DNA from: Diplonema japonicum
Lineage: Eukaryota > Euglenozoa > Diplonemea > Diplonemida > Diplonemidae
Length of the DNA: 64,000 nucleotides
Reading direction: 5' to 3'
Assembly (NCBI GenBank): GCA_964019335.1
Contig: OZ025676.1
Location: 310,001 to 374,000, forward strand
Shown: positions 33,170 through 44,241 of the stretch, piece after piece
Layout of the letters: each line of letters begins with the position of its first letter
Numbering within the stretch: position 1 is the stretch's first letter
Notes under the pieces: generated by a model
Seen by the model: the letters and a program-made list of their open reading frames with translations, nothing else
The model's database searches: none
Told to the model about the DNA's origin: nothing
Program-made: the position numbers and the translations under genes

Positions 33170-33607
33170 TCAGTTCTTCTTCTTGGACTTCTTCGGCTTG
33201 GTCACATCACCACCACCGAAGGTCCCGACAGCGCTGGCACCGGCAGCAAGGGCGTGGGTCGCGAGCTCCTTGGGAAGCTGCAGCTTCACCGCCGCCATGA
33301 CAGCCTTGGAGCTCAAGGTCTTCACCTGTGCGTGTGTGGTGAGGCGCCCCGCCTCCCCAGCGAGCCTGTCGAACAGGTCCACCACGAAGGAGTTCACGAT
33401 CGCCATCCCCTTCGCCGTGATCTGCACCTTGTTGCCCTTTTTGTCCTGCGTCCTCATCAGCCTGTGGATGTACGTGTTGTAGCTCGCGTAGCTCGACTTC
33501 TTCCTCCTCTTCTCACCGTCATCCTCCTTCTTCACCTTCTTCACCTTCTCCTTCTTGTCCTTCTTCGACTTTCCCCTCTTTGCAACGGGCGACGACTTGG
33601 GCGACAT
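33170..33607 (-). CDS. Histone H2B
   Basis: Single exon, 145 aa, ATG at 33605-33607. The fold is clear: S-Y-A-S-Y-N-T-Y-I-H-R-L, I-T-A-K-G-M-A-I-V-N-S-F-V, D-L-F-D-R-L-A-G-E-A, L-P-K-E-L-A-T-H-A. A longer loop 1 (T-Q-D-K-K-G-N-K-V-Q) replaces the usual H-P-D-T-G. The N-tail is Lys-rich with K-K-D-K-K-E-K repeats, and the C-terminus extends about 15 residues past the normal end (G-G-D-V-T-K-P-K-K). It is first in the cluster, so all four core histones are read in one direction over 2.5 kb. Confidence 0.92.
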   Translation of the reverse strand: MSPKSSPVAKRGKSKKDKKEKVKKVKKEDDGEKRRKKSSYASYNTYIHRLMRTQDKKGNKVQITAKGMAIVNSFVVDLFDRLAGEAGRLTTHAQVKTLSSKAVMAAVKLQLPKELATHALAAGASAVGTFGGGDVTKPKKSKKKN

Positions 33608-33827
33608 CTTGTCTTTTTGTGTTGTGGGTATTTTTTTTTTTTGCTAGCTGTTCGTGTGTTGTGTGTTCAGAGCAGTCGAAGCACGTGGGGGAGCAGCCTG
33701 GCACAATAACTAAGGTGTTATAAAAAGGAAAACGGGGGGGCTGGGGGGCAAAGTAAAGACAGAAAATAAAAGGTGGGTTTAAAAAAAATTGGAAAACAGG
33801 TGTTAAAAATGGGGAAATATTTCAGAG

Positions 33828-33935
33828 ACCAGACCTCACCCCTTTCCTGCAAAGCTCATGAGTCCACAAAGAGAGCTAGCCAGAGAAGACACAACAACAG
33901 GGAGGGGCAAAGGGAAGTCGGGATAAAGGTTAGAA
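33828..33935. repeat. 3' flank repeat of polyubiquitin gene A
   Basis: Nearly identical to 36002-36115: both contain CTGCAAAGCTCATGAGTCCA and continue through an ACACAACAACAGGGA segment. They lie at the same place downstream of each polyubiquitin gene, showing that gene and 3' flank were duplicated together. Confidence 0.8.
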
Positions 33936-33996
33936 GTGAAGTGTGGAATAAAAAAAAATTATCTCTCAACACCTCCCAGGTGTTTTTCAACATTGT

Positions 33997-35287
<1,291 letters not shown>

Positions 35288-35540
35288 CAAAAAATAAAAA
35301 AAGCGATGTTTAAGGGCAAATCCCACTTGAGGACCCCGTCTAGAGCGAGGATGTCGGTGGCACCCACAGAAGAATAAGTCACAGCGGGGTACGCGGCGAG
35401 ACGGCAACATCGATGGCCAAGACGAAGTCGAGGGCGTCGAAGTCGAAGAGCCGAAGCCAAGCGAGAGACACCGAGCGAAGACCAAGGGAAAGAGACCCCT
35501 TAGTTACCTAAAAAATGGACTACCGACAGACATTGCTCGT
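35288..35540. other. Insertion in polyubiquitin A upstream region carrying repeat C
   Basis: About 250 bp present upstream of gene A and absent from the matching place upstream of gene B. It starts with an A-rich stretch, then repeat C (35303-35337), then a GC-rich segment to about 35500. A short minus-strand open frame crosses it but shows no recognisable protein. Probably a mobile or captured sequence inserted after the duplication. Confidence 0.5.
35303..35337. repeat. Dispersed repeat C, copy 2
   Basis: Same unit as 15449-15487 (core GCGATGTTTAAGGGCAAATC), preceded by an A-rich stretch but followed by GC-rich sequence rather than an A-run. Confidence 0.6.
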
Positions 35541-35582
35541 TGTCTTTCTTTCTTTCTTCCTTTAAAAAGTTAGCAGCGAAAA

Positions 35583-35717
35583 GTTGTCAGTTGTGAATAA
35601 TGCGGTGTTGATCTTTTGTGTTGCAGTATCAGGAGGGGAAAGGGGAAAAGGGGTAAACCCTTTCCTTCCTTTCATCCATTCAAATTGACGTGCAAATAAG
35701 AAGATACGTCATCATGA
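35583..35717. repeat. 5' flank repeat II of polyubiquitin gene A
   Basis: About 135 bp nearly identical to 37342-37478 (TTGTCAGTTGTGAATAATGC, then an AGGGGAAAGGGG block, ending TACGTCATCATG). It belongs to the same duplicated unit as the gene. Confidence 0.75.
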
Positions 35718-35751
35718 TAGGTCCAAAATGTGATTTGCCTGTTGGGACGTT

Positions 35752-35846
35752 GTGATCAGAAGACCATCGTGAAGTATTACTGTTGTCCTAAGTCATGGTC
35801 GGTCAGAGTGAGCTGGATTAGTATTTCGTCATCACTTCCTTCTTTT
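35752..35846. repeat. Third, diverged copy of 5' flank repeat I
   Basis: Resembles 35199-35287 and 37213-37300 with several changes (ATCAGAAGACCATCGTGAAG, then GTCATGGTCGGTCAGAG). It has no ubiquitin gene directly after it, so it may be a remnant of a further polyubiquitin copy. Confidence 0.6.
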
Positions 35847-36001
35847 CACGGGAAAGAAAAGCAAAGCTCCCGAGGTAGGTTTCGGTTTCCAATCCAAACT
35901 AAGGAGAGTCAAAGAACAACGAATAAATTGTCAAGAACTAAGGAGTTAAAAAAACCAAAAAAAAAAAAATAATGTGAAAAAGAAGAAGACTTTTGTGTGG
36001 A

Positions 36002-36115
36002 ACCAGACCATCCCCTTGACCCTCTCCTGCAAAGCTCATGAGTCCACAAAGAGAGCTAGCCAGAGAAGACACAACAACAGGGAAGGGCAAAGGGAAGTCT
36101 GGGAAAAGGTTAGAA
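36002..36115. repeat. 3' flank repeat of polyubiquitin gene B
   Basis: Partner of 33828-33935; see that entry. Located just downstream of gene B on the gene strand. Confidence 0.8.
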
Positions 36116-36226
36116 TGAGTGTCAAAGCTAATAAGGCCTTGGTTCTTGAACCAAGAAAGAAAGGGGGAGGGGAAAGTGAAAATAGAACCTCCCTCCAAGG
36201 TCCTAGGAATTGGATTGAATTTTTGC

Positions 36227-37300
<1,074 letters not shown>

Positions 37301-37341
37301 ATACATTTCTCGTTGTCTTTTTTTCGTCCCCTACTCTTTTA

Positions 37342-37478
37342 AAAGTTGTCAGTTGTGAATAATGCGGTGTTGATCTTTTGTGTTGCAGTATCAGGAGGGG
37401 AAAGGGGAAAAGGGGTAAACCCTTTCCTTCCTTTCATCCATTCAAATTGACGTGCAAATAAGAAGATACGTCATCATG
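37342..37478. repeat. 5' flank repeat II of polyubiquitin gene B
   Basis: Partner of 35583-35717. Here repeats I and II are only about 40 bp apart, while in gene A they are separated by the 250-bp insertion. Confidence 0.75.
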
Positions 37479-37579
37479 GTTTCTCAATTCCGGGAATGCA
37501 GTTCCCTTTCCAGGGTGTGTGTTACCCTTGTCCAAAAAAAAAAAAAAAAAAAGAATAAACAAGTGGGAAGGTTGCGAAG

Positions 37580-39025
37580 TTACAATGTCTTAAGGATACG
37601 TGAAATGCAGTTCCATAAAGCTGTAACATCACGTTGGGTAGTGTTTATACCGCCTGTGGCGATCCGAACGAAGGGGGTGTCTTTAATCTTAGAAGGATAG
37701 ACAAGGAAGCCCTCGGAGGTGAGGCACGCGGCAAGGGCTTCCGAAACGTTTTGTTTTGTGGTGTGCGAAAAGGCTACGAAACAAATCAAACCAAGATCCG
37801 TCTTCACGATCTCGCGTGTGCAGGGATGGGCGGCGATCTTTCCCCTAAGGAAGTCTGCCTGTTTAATGGAAGATGTCAACGAACCACGCAACCCGCGAAC
37901 ACCGAAATAGTTCAAAACCATCCAGATTCGAAGCGACCTGAACTTTCGTCCAAGAGGCACCGCCCAATCCTTGTACTCCGGAGCGTACATTGTAGGGTGT
38001 GCTGTTGCTAAGAAATCCCCACTGCTCGAATAAACATCCAGGAGGAGGGACCTGTCACGAATCCATAAAAAAGAACTGTCGAACCCACAGAGCAACCATT
38101 TACTTCCGTTTATGTTGAAGGATGTGCAGGCTTGCTGGATCAAACGGCTGTCTTTGTGGCGGTCTGGGAGGACAAGTGACGCGCCTGCATAAGCGCAATC
38201 GGCATGGACCCAAACATTGTATTTCTCACGAATTTTATCGAACCCTTTGAAGGAATCGTACCCGCAAGTGTTCGTTGTCCCGTAGTTGAGCTCCACCATG
38301 CACGGGATCTTCCCTTCAGAGATGTCCTTTTTCATGGCGGTTTCTACCATTGATGCGGTGATGCCGTAATTCCCGTTTTTAAGAATTTTCGATTGTATGA
38401 ACCGAACCTGCATACCAGCGACACGAGCTGCTTTTGCGCCGGAGAAATGAGTGTCCGATGACATGTACACTACGAACTTCGATGAATCAGCGTGAAATCG
38501 TGTCTCTCCCACCACACCGAGTGCAGCGTGTTTCTTCACCCTTGCACAGACGGCGACAGATGCCACTATGTCGGACGCGGTTGATTGTATGAGGCTTCCG
38601 CCTTTTAAACTAGCGTGTGTGAAGGGTTCTTTAATACCCATGGCGTGGGACAGCCATTCCATTACTACTACTTCCAGTTCGGTCGCGGAAGGGCAGGCTT
38701 CCCACTGAAGCCCCACCGCACCCAAACCTGTAATCAGTGCATCGCCACATATTGCAGGCACGCTTGTGTTTGCCGGGTACAACGCGAAGAATCTCGGGGC
38801 CTGCCAGCCTGTCACGCCTGGGATGATCTTCTCTTCTATATCTTTCAAGATGGTGTCGAACCCTACCGGTCGCTCGGGTGGTCGTAAGGGGAACCTCTTA
38901 GCTACATCGCCGGGGCTGACGGCGGGGAGCACATTCCTCGAAGAGATGCCTTTGTAATGCCGCTCAAGAATGGCGAGGGTCTTGGTACCAAATTTTTTTA
39001 TCTCGCCTGCTTTGATTGCATGCAT
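37580..39025 (-). CDS. Aromatic L-amino acid decarboxylase (group II PLP decarboxylase)
   Basis: Single exon, 481 aa, close to the family's 480. ATG at 39023-39025. The enzyme removes CO2 from aromatic amino acids (DOPA, tryptophan, tyrosine or histidine type). Visible features are the PLP lysine in N-G-S-K-W-L-L, the stacking histidine in S-D-T-H-F-S-G-A-K-A-A, the Asp in V-W-V-H-A-D-C-A-Y-A-G that pairs with PLP, and the L-Q-W-E-A-C-P-S-A-T-E-L-E segment typical of AADCs. P-G-V-T-G-W-Q-A-P-R-F-F is the N-terminal substrate loop, with W-Q-A-P where animal enzymes usually have W-x-H-P. Substrate cannot be fixed from sequence. Cytosolic; no targeting signal. Confidence 0.92.
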   Translation of the reverse strand: MHAIKAGEIKKFGTKTLAILERHYKGISSRNVLPAVSPGDVAKRFPLRPPERPVGFDTILKDIEEKIIPGVTGWQAPRFFALYPANTSVPAICGDALITGLGAVGLQWEACPSATELEVVVMEWLSHAMGIKEPFTHASLKGGSLIQSTASDIVASVAVCARVKKHAALGVVGETRFHADSSKFVVYMSSDTHFSGAKAARVAGMQVRFIQSKILKNGNYGITASMVETAMKKDISEGKIPCMVELNYGTTNTCGYDSFKGFDKIREKYNVWVHADCAYAGASLVLPDRHKDSRLIQQACTSFNINGSKWLLCGFDSSFLWIRDRSLLLDVYSSSGDFLATAHPTMYAPEYKDWAVPLGRKFRSLRIWMVLNYFGVRGLRGSLTSSIKQADFLRGKIAAHPCTREIVKTDLGLICFVAFSHTTKQNVSEALAACLTSEGFLVYPSKIKDTPFVRIATGGINTTQRDVTALWNCISRILKTL

Positions 39026-39073
39026 TTCTTTTTTTTTTAAAACTCCCAAACTGTTGGTTTATAAATTTAAAAA

Positions 39074-39545
39074 AAACTCAAAGTACAGGACAAGCCCGCT
39101 AGAGGGCTGCCCTATGGGAGGGGGGGGGGGGGGGGGGGGGGGGGGTCTGTTAATACTCCCCTTCTGGAGCATTGCTTTCATCCCGATCGTGGCTGTGAGC
39201 GTCTTGCGAAGTCGAGTGATGCGATCCCGCTTGTAGGCGGCCTTCAAATCCATCAGCTTGTCGTGCGTGGACTGGGTAGCAAAAATGGGCCTCCTGGAGA
39301 AGCCTATAGCTGCCTTTCCTCCTATGGCGATGAGGGACTTCACCCTTTTCTGCTCATCCGCTGGGAAGGGGCGTCGCTTCTTCCGTGCCCTGCACGCTGC
39401 GTTTATCTTTACGATTAGGGCCTTGATTCTGCGTGCCCTATCTTCCAGGGCCTCCTAATGATTTACCGGTCGTCCATTCGAAGTCAATGGCTAGCTCCAC
39501 CGCCGACACCTCCGAGGTGGTGTCCTTCTCCACCCAGCGCAGCTG
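39074..39545 (-). pseudogene. Frame-shifted C-terminal remnant and 3' end of retroelement unit 2
   Basis: After the stop of unit 2 (39552), homology to unit 1 continues in other frames: a V-E-L-A-I-D-F-E stretch like I-E-L-A-L-D-F-E of unit 1, then S-L-I-A-I-G-G-K-A-A-I-G-F like the S-L-R-S-I-G-A-N-K segment. At least one frameshift therefore breaks the copy. A long G-run (39120-39145) interrupts the 3' region. The 3' end near 39074 matches the copy at 22470. Confidence 0.55.
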
Positions 39546-39551
39546 TGACAA

Positions 39552-40088
39552 TCATTGTAGCAGCGGGTTCAGGTACTGGGACAGGACCCCACCCACTCCC
39601 TCGAGCTCGCCTGCTATCGGAACGGGGCATCTCTTTCCTACTACATTTCGTTCCCACGGTAGCGGCTGTGTGTTGACGTCCTCCTTCTGCATGAGCTCCA
39701 CGTCCCGCTTCTCAACCACCACGGCCAAGTATCGTTGCAGTTTTTCCAGGTATGCAAAGGCATGTCCTCTCGGCAGTATTGCGTGTAGCTCAAGACACAG
39801 GGGCCATCCCGTCCTGTCGCGCAGCGGTTCCAAACCGTCCTGTGCCAGCTCGTCCCGTGCGCAGGCACACTCGTAGAGCTGATGGCGGAGTAAGGTTACC
39901 ATGTCCGGGTGTGGTGACTCAAACAAGTCACACCTGAACCCTTGGTGCGTGGTACTTCCGTCGTTGGGACGTGGTCTATGCTGTCCCCGTCTTCCTCGGT
40001 GCCAGGGGACGCTCCTTTGACTCGTACCTGCATGCGGGCTAAGGTAGGGGACCCCTCCGGCGATCACCCGTCTCAGGCAGTAGGACAT
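39552..40088 (-). mobile_element. Retroelement-type ORF fragment, unit 2
   Basis: 178-residue open frame homologous to the second half of unit 1 (40229-41389): shared wording includes L-H-A-I-L-P / L-H-G-I-I-P, P-W-E-R-N-V-V-G-K-R-C-P-V-P / P-W-N-R-P-L-V-G-R-G-C-S-V-P. The H-Q-L-Y-E-C-A segment aligns with the zinc-knuckle end H-T-F-W-K-C of unit 1. It lacks a proper start and is broken downstream, so it is a decayed tandem relative of unit 1. Confidence 0.55.
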
Positions 40089-40228
40089 GAGTGGGTCCTT
40101 GGCTGTTTCACAGTTGGTTGGTTTGCGCCCGCCTCCATCCCCTTCACTGTGCTTCTTTCGTTCGAAAAAAAAAATGGGGCTTTGGTTGCAACACTATTTG
40201 GCGTTAAGTGTGCAGCGTGGTGGGGGGT

Positions 40229-41389
40229 CTATCTTGTGTTGTTACCCTTCTGCGTCGCTGCATTTTTATCGGCAGATGGGGTGGGGATACTTCGGGTAGG
40301 TTCGAGGTAGGTCGGCACGAGCTTGTCGCTCCAGTCGTCTCTCCCCGGTGAACCGGTTGCGAGTCGCTGTTCGAGGATGAAGCGCACCTTGTCGTACGAT
40401 GCGAATGTGGGTCTGCAGGTATACCCTCGGATCCGTTTGTTTGCACCAATGGATCGGAGGGAGGATGTCAAGAAAGGTTTCCCGGGGATAGGAGGGGGTC
40501 GTGCTTTCTTTTCGGCCACCTCTGACAGTTTTGTCAGAACTTTAGCTAGCCGGTTTGCACGCTTACGTACGTCAGCCGTATCTTCCAAGATGAGCTGTTT
40601 GGTCGTGGCCTCAAAGTCGAGTGCGAGCTCTATCCTTGAGACTGAACCATGTGGGCTCCACTGCAGCATGCGAAGCCATTTGAGCACTTCTGGGACAATC
40701 GTATCCCCTTGGAAGTGTTTCAGTCCGTTGTTCTTGTACCAATCCAGGCTTGGCACCGAGCACCCTCTTCCAACCAGCGGTCTGTTCCAAGGGAACCTTT
40801 CTACCGCGGCCTTCTTCGTTTCCTGCTTCGCGCTCACTCTCCTGATGATCGCAAGCAGCATCTGTTGTATTACCTCTGGCCGTTCCGTCTTACATTCCAG
40901 AGGGATGATGCCGTGTAGTGCAAGGCAGCGTGTGATCCCCTCTTGCCTGTATGCATGCATTGCAGGGGCGAACTCAGGTGCACCGCGTACCTCTTCGTGT
41001 GCCTTGCATTTCCAGAACGTGTGTATGGTGTACTCGTCTTGCGTGGTGAAGAGCGCCTCACACCCAATACATTGTACCTCTGGTTCGACGATCGGGTAGC
41101 TGCGGAACATGGCACCCGTGATCATCCTCAAGCCAAGTCGTTCCTCTTGCACGGACCTGGCACTCTTCCACACCTCGTTAGTGCGGACTTCGTCAATTGC
41201 GCGGCCGACACCAATAAAGGAGGGTCTGCCTTTGGCAACTGCGTTCCTTCTGATCGCTTTCGTCACTCGCCGTATCTCATGACCTCTGGCAGCTTTATGC
41301 ACGCCCAAGAGGGCCCTGGCCCAAGGCCATCCGAGCTTGGCTGGTTCCAGAAGACGCAGGAGTGTTCCTATGGGACCAGCGGACCTCAT
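40229..41389 (-). mobile_element. Retroelement-type ORF, unit 1 (C-terminal part of a LINE-like protein)
   Basis: 386-residue open frame from an ATG at 41387-41389; the frame stays open upstream to about 41450 with a basic stretch. Residues about 85-130 read R-M-I-T-G-A-M-F, then C-I-G-C, then H-T-F-W-K-C. This is the layout of the C-terminal CCHC region after the reverse transcriptase of many non-LTR retrotransposons. No reverse transcriptase or endonuclease domain is present, so the copy is 5'-truncated. The same family occurs as unit 2 next to it and as a 208-bp fragment at 22470-22677. A host gene family is the alternative. Confidence 0.5.
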
Positions 41390-41452
41390 ATTCTTCGTGT
41401 ACTTCTTCCGGATCTTTCTTGCACGCTTTCGTATTCTTCGATTTTCCGCTAG

Positions 41453-41866
41453 AAAAAAAAAAAAAAAAATTGGTGTGTAATGTTAATAAAAAAAAAGTAT
41501 AAAAAAAAGAGGGGAAAATACAACAAAATTCGATAAAGTTTCAGTGTGCAGGGGGTGTGCTCACTGTTCAAGGAAGATGTGCACAAGTCTTGGTCGTCAA
41601 GCGGGCCTATGTGACCTATCACGAGCAGACGCTCTGCAAATGGAACGCTGTTGGAACATCACCATCATCCTCTCCGCTGCCTAGGCGTCACGCTTCGCAT
41701 CGTCCTCGCTCGCTTCTTAGCATCCGCTCCACGACAAAAAAAAAAGGGAGAGAGGGGGGTTTTTTTTTTCTTCTTCTTTCTTTTTTTTCTATACAGTACA
41801 AAAAAGGGGGGGGGGGGGAGAGAGGTTATTTTTTAATTTCTATTTTTTTTATCTTTTTTTTTTTTT
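41453..41866. other. Intergenic region, no gene seen
   Basis: About 0.4 kb. 41545-41740 is of mixed composition and could be the far 5' remnant of the retroelement; no domain is recognisable. The rest is A/T tracts. Confidence 0.45.
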
Positions 41867-42403
41867 TTAGAACATAACCGATTTTGACGGTGTGTCAGTG
41901 TCGGTGGGTGTGCGAGGGTTTGGTGTCTCCGGTTCTTGGTTAAGGTAAGGGTGGGGCAGCGAGAATCTCGAATGTCGAATTGGCGACATTGAGGTAGAGG
42001 TACGGGGACCGAACAGCGTCGTCATGCGGGCCTCACGCTCCGCTCTGGCGTGGAGTACCTTCTGTTCAAGGGACTTAACGTCTTCTTGCAACGATCGTAG
42101 ATTTTCCCAAGAGTTCACCACCGGCTGTGGATTCTTTGTAGGGGCCTTCTTCGCAGCAGGCTTCTTGCGTGACACAACAGTTTTGTCCTTATTTACTGAG
42201 ACCTGTGTGTGCCGCATATACGGTGGGACATCCTCCTCATTCAGCTCTCTCTTTATCTCGCGGCTTCTGCTCCCCTTGGGCCGCAGCCCCCTCCTCCACT
42301 GCAGGTCCGCTGTCAACGCCGCCGCTCCGCTGTTGCCTTTATATTTTGTCAAATCAGAACCGGTTGTTTCCGTCCACTGGGTGAAATCGCCAGGACCGGG
42401 CAT
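41867..42403 (-). CDS. Unknown protein with short coiled coil
   Basis: Single exon, 178 aa, ATG at 42401-42403. The N-terminal 60 residues are polar (D-F-T-Q-W-T-E-T), the middle is Lys/Pro-rich (K-K-P-A-A-K-K-A-P-T-K), and residues about 98-130 form a heptad-like helix (L-R-S-L-Q-E-D-V-K-S-L-E-Q-K-V-L-H-A-R-A). The tail is rich in Ser/Thr/Pro with T-P-T-D-T-D-T-P. No family is recognised. Long pyrimidine and A-tracts upstream were excluded from the coding region. Confidence 0.6.
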   Translation of the reverse strand: MPGPGDFTQWTETTGSDLTKYKGNSGAAALTADLQWRRGLRPKGSRSREIKRELNEEDVPPYMRHTQVSVNKDKTVVSRKKPAAKKAPTKNPQPVVNSWENLRSLQEDVKSLEQKVLHARAEREARMTTLFGPRTSTSMSPIRHSRFSLPHPYLNQEPETPNPRTPTDTDTPSKSVMF

Positions 42404-44210
42404 CTTTTCCCTTTTCCCCCCTCTTTTTTTTTTTTTTTTTTTTTTTCCCTTCTCCCCCCGGGCAACAGGGAAAAAAAAAAAAAAAAAAGAAAAAAAAGGA
42501 AAGTGAAACAGAGAAATATGTAAAATGTGTGTGCGCGTGTTGTGTGTGCTCCCTCGGAAAGGCAGGGGGAACAGGGACGAGGGGATCGGGGGAGGGAATG
42601 GGGACCATAAAACTGGAAGAATTGAAGCAAAAAAAAAAAAAAAAAAAAAAAAACGAGAAAGTGAAGAAGAAGAAGGGGGACAAGAGACGGGGGGTGGGGC
42701 GGTGGCGAGACTTGTGGTAACATGAGATCGCAATTTAAAAAAAAAAAAGAAATCCCTTTTCTTTTTTTTGTACTCAGTAATAATAAAGAATAACAGTAAT
42801 AAGAAAGGTGCCAAAGGGTAGGTAGAACAATTCTATGGGTTGCCTGCACCTTCCCTTGAACCTAGGAGGAAGTCAATTAAACAACACAAGGCAACAGTAT
42901 ATGCTTAGAAGATAAAAAGAGGGCGGGAGGATGGGGATGTATTCCATAAATTCCCGAAACAAATTAATTTTCCCCTTCTTTTTCTATTTTTTTAGGTCTT
43001 TAAAAAAATGGGGGGGGGTACTACATCCTGCCCAGCAAATAGTTTTTTCTAACAGGGGGTGATTTCTAAACCTAGCACGCACAGGGAGAGGGGAGGGGGG
43101 GGTTTCCTCTTCTTCTTTTAGTTTTTTTTTTCTCCTTTCTCTTTTTTTTTCTTCTTCCAAAGTAACGAAAACCGAACAAAAAAAAATAAGGGGCGGGGGT
43201 AAAATGTTTGATATAATCAAGAGAGAATAATATGTCGTTTTATATTCATGGTGGAGGAGGCAGCAGGAGGGGGGTTACTCTTCTTGTATAAACTACTGAC
43301 AAAAAATATATAGGGGGTCAACCAGTGCTGGAGACTCTACGGCTGCTTATGCCCTGTATGTGGCAACATTTTTTGTGTTTAAAAAAGAACTTCTAAGTCA
43401 ATAGGAGGACTCCTCCCAATCCTAAAACCCCTTTTGCGTCTGGTGTACACAGAAAATTGCTATTTTGTTTCGGGGGGGGGGGGGGGGGGAGGGGGTGTGA
43501 AGTACCTCCTCCATATCTCTATTTTGTCCGGGACACCTTCTAGCTTTTGAAAAGAAAAAAGAGGGGGGGGACGTGAAAAATTTCATTTATTTTTTCTGAA
43601 AACAACCCCCCTTCTTTGAGGGTGGTCGGTAAGGTCAGTACCGCAAAATCGTGAGAAAAATGACGCTGGATAATATTTGTTTTAAACTCAAATTAACATG
43701 CAAACTCCCAGAGCGAAAGCCGCATGCCCTAAAAAGGGGGGGGGGGGGGGGGGATGGTCAGTACTAGGTATCTCTCAGTTTCGATCTAATCTTGCGACTC
43801 CTCCAAGTGCTGATCTCTTCAGGCAAGAAGCACCCTTCATTGGCTCCCACTAGCGTCCCAGCAGGTTTGGAGAGTACTTTTCCCGACCACGGTCTCCGCA
43901 TTCGCTCTGTGGACAAGGCTATGGAGAGCCAGGTCCTTAGTGGCTCCTGCGCGCTTTAAAAAAAAAAAAGCTTACAATCGTAAATTTTTCACCTCCTCTC
44001 CTGCTACCTTCTCCTGCTACACCATTCAACTCTTAAGTTAATCGGGAGGGAAAACGTGGGGGAGGAGGGAGGAGAAAAAAAAAAATAACAAGGAAGATAT
44101 TTTTTCAATAAAAACAACAATTTTCTTTTATTTTTCTCTTCTTTTTTTTCTTCTCTCTTTTTCTCAAAGTTCACCGGGAAGAAGCTAGCGCCAACGGTGA
44201 TAGACACCTG

Positions 44211-44241
<31 letters not shown>
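42404..44241. other. Intergenic region with repeat B copy
   Basis: About 1.8 kb without a supportable gene. G-runs lie at 43471-43488 and 43738-43753. A unique-sequence stretch at 43755-43960 contains repeat B (43796-43845) and continues as mixed sequence of unknown nature, possibly an old element or noncoding RNA. Confidence 0.55.
43796..43845. repeat. Dispersed repeat B, copy 2
   Basis: Partner of 9238-9286, same orientation; shared blocks GACTCCT, CTCTTCAGGCA and CACCCTTCA. Confidence 0.5.
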
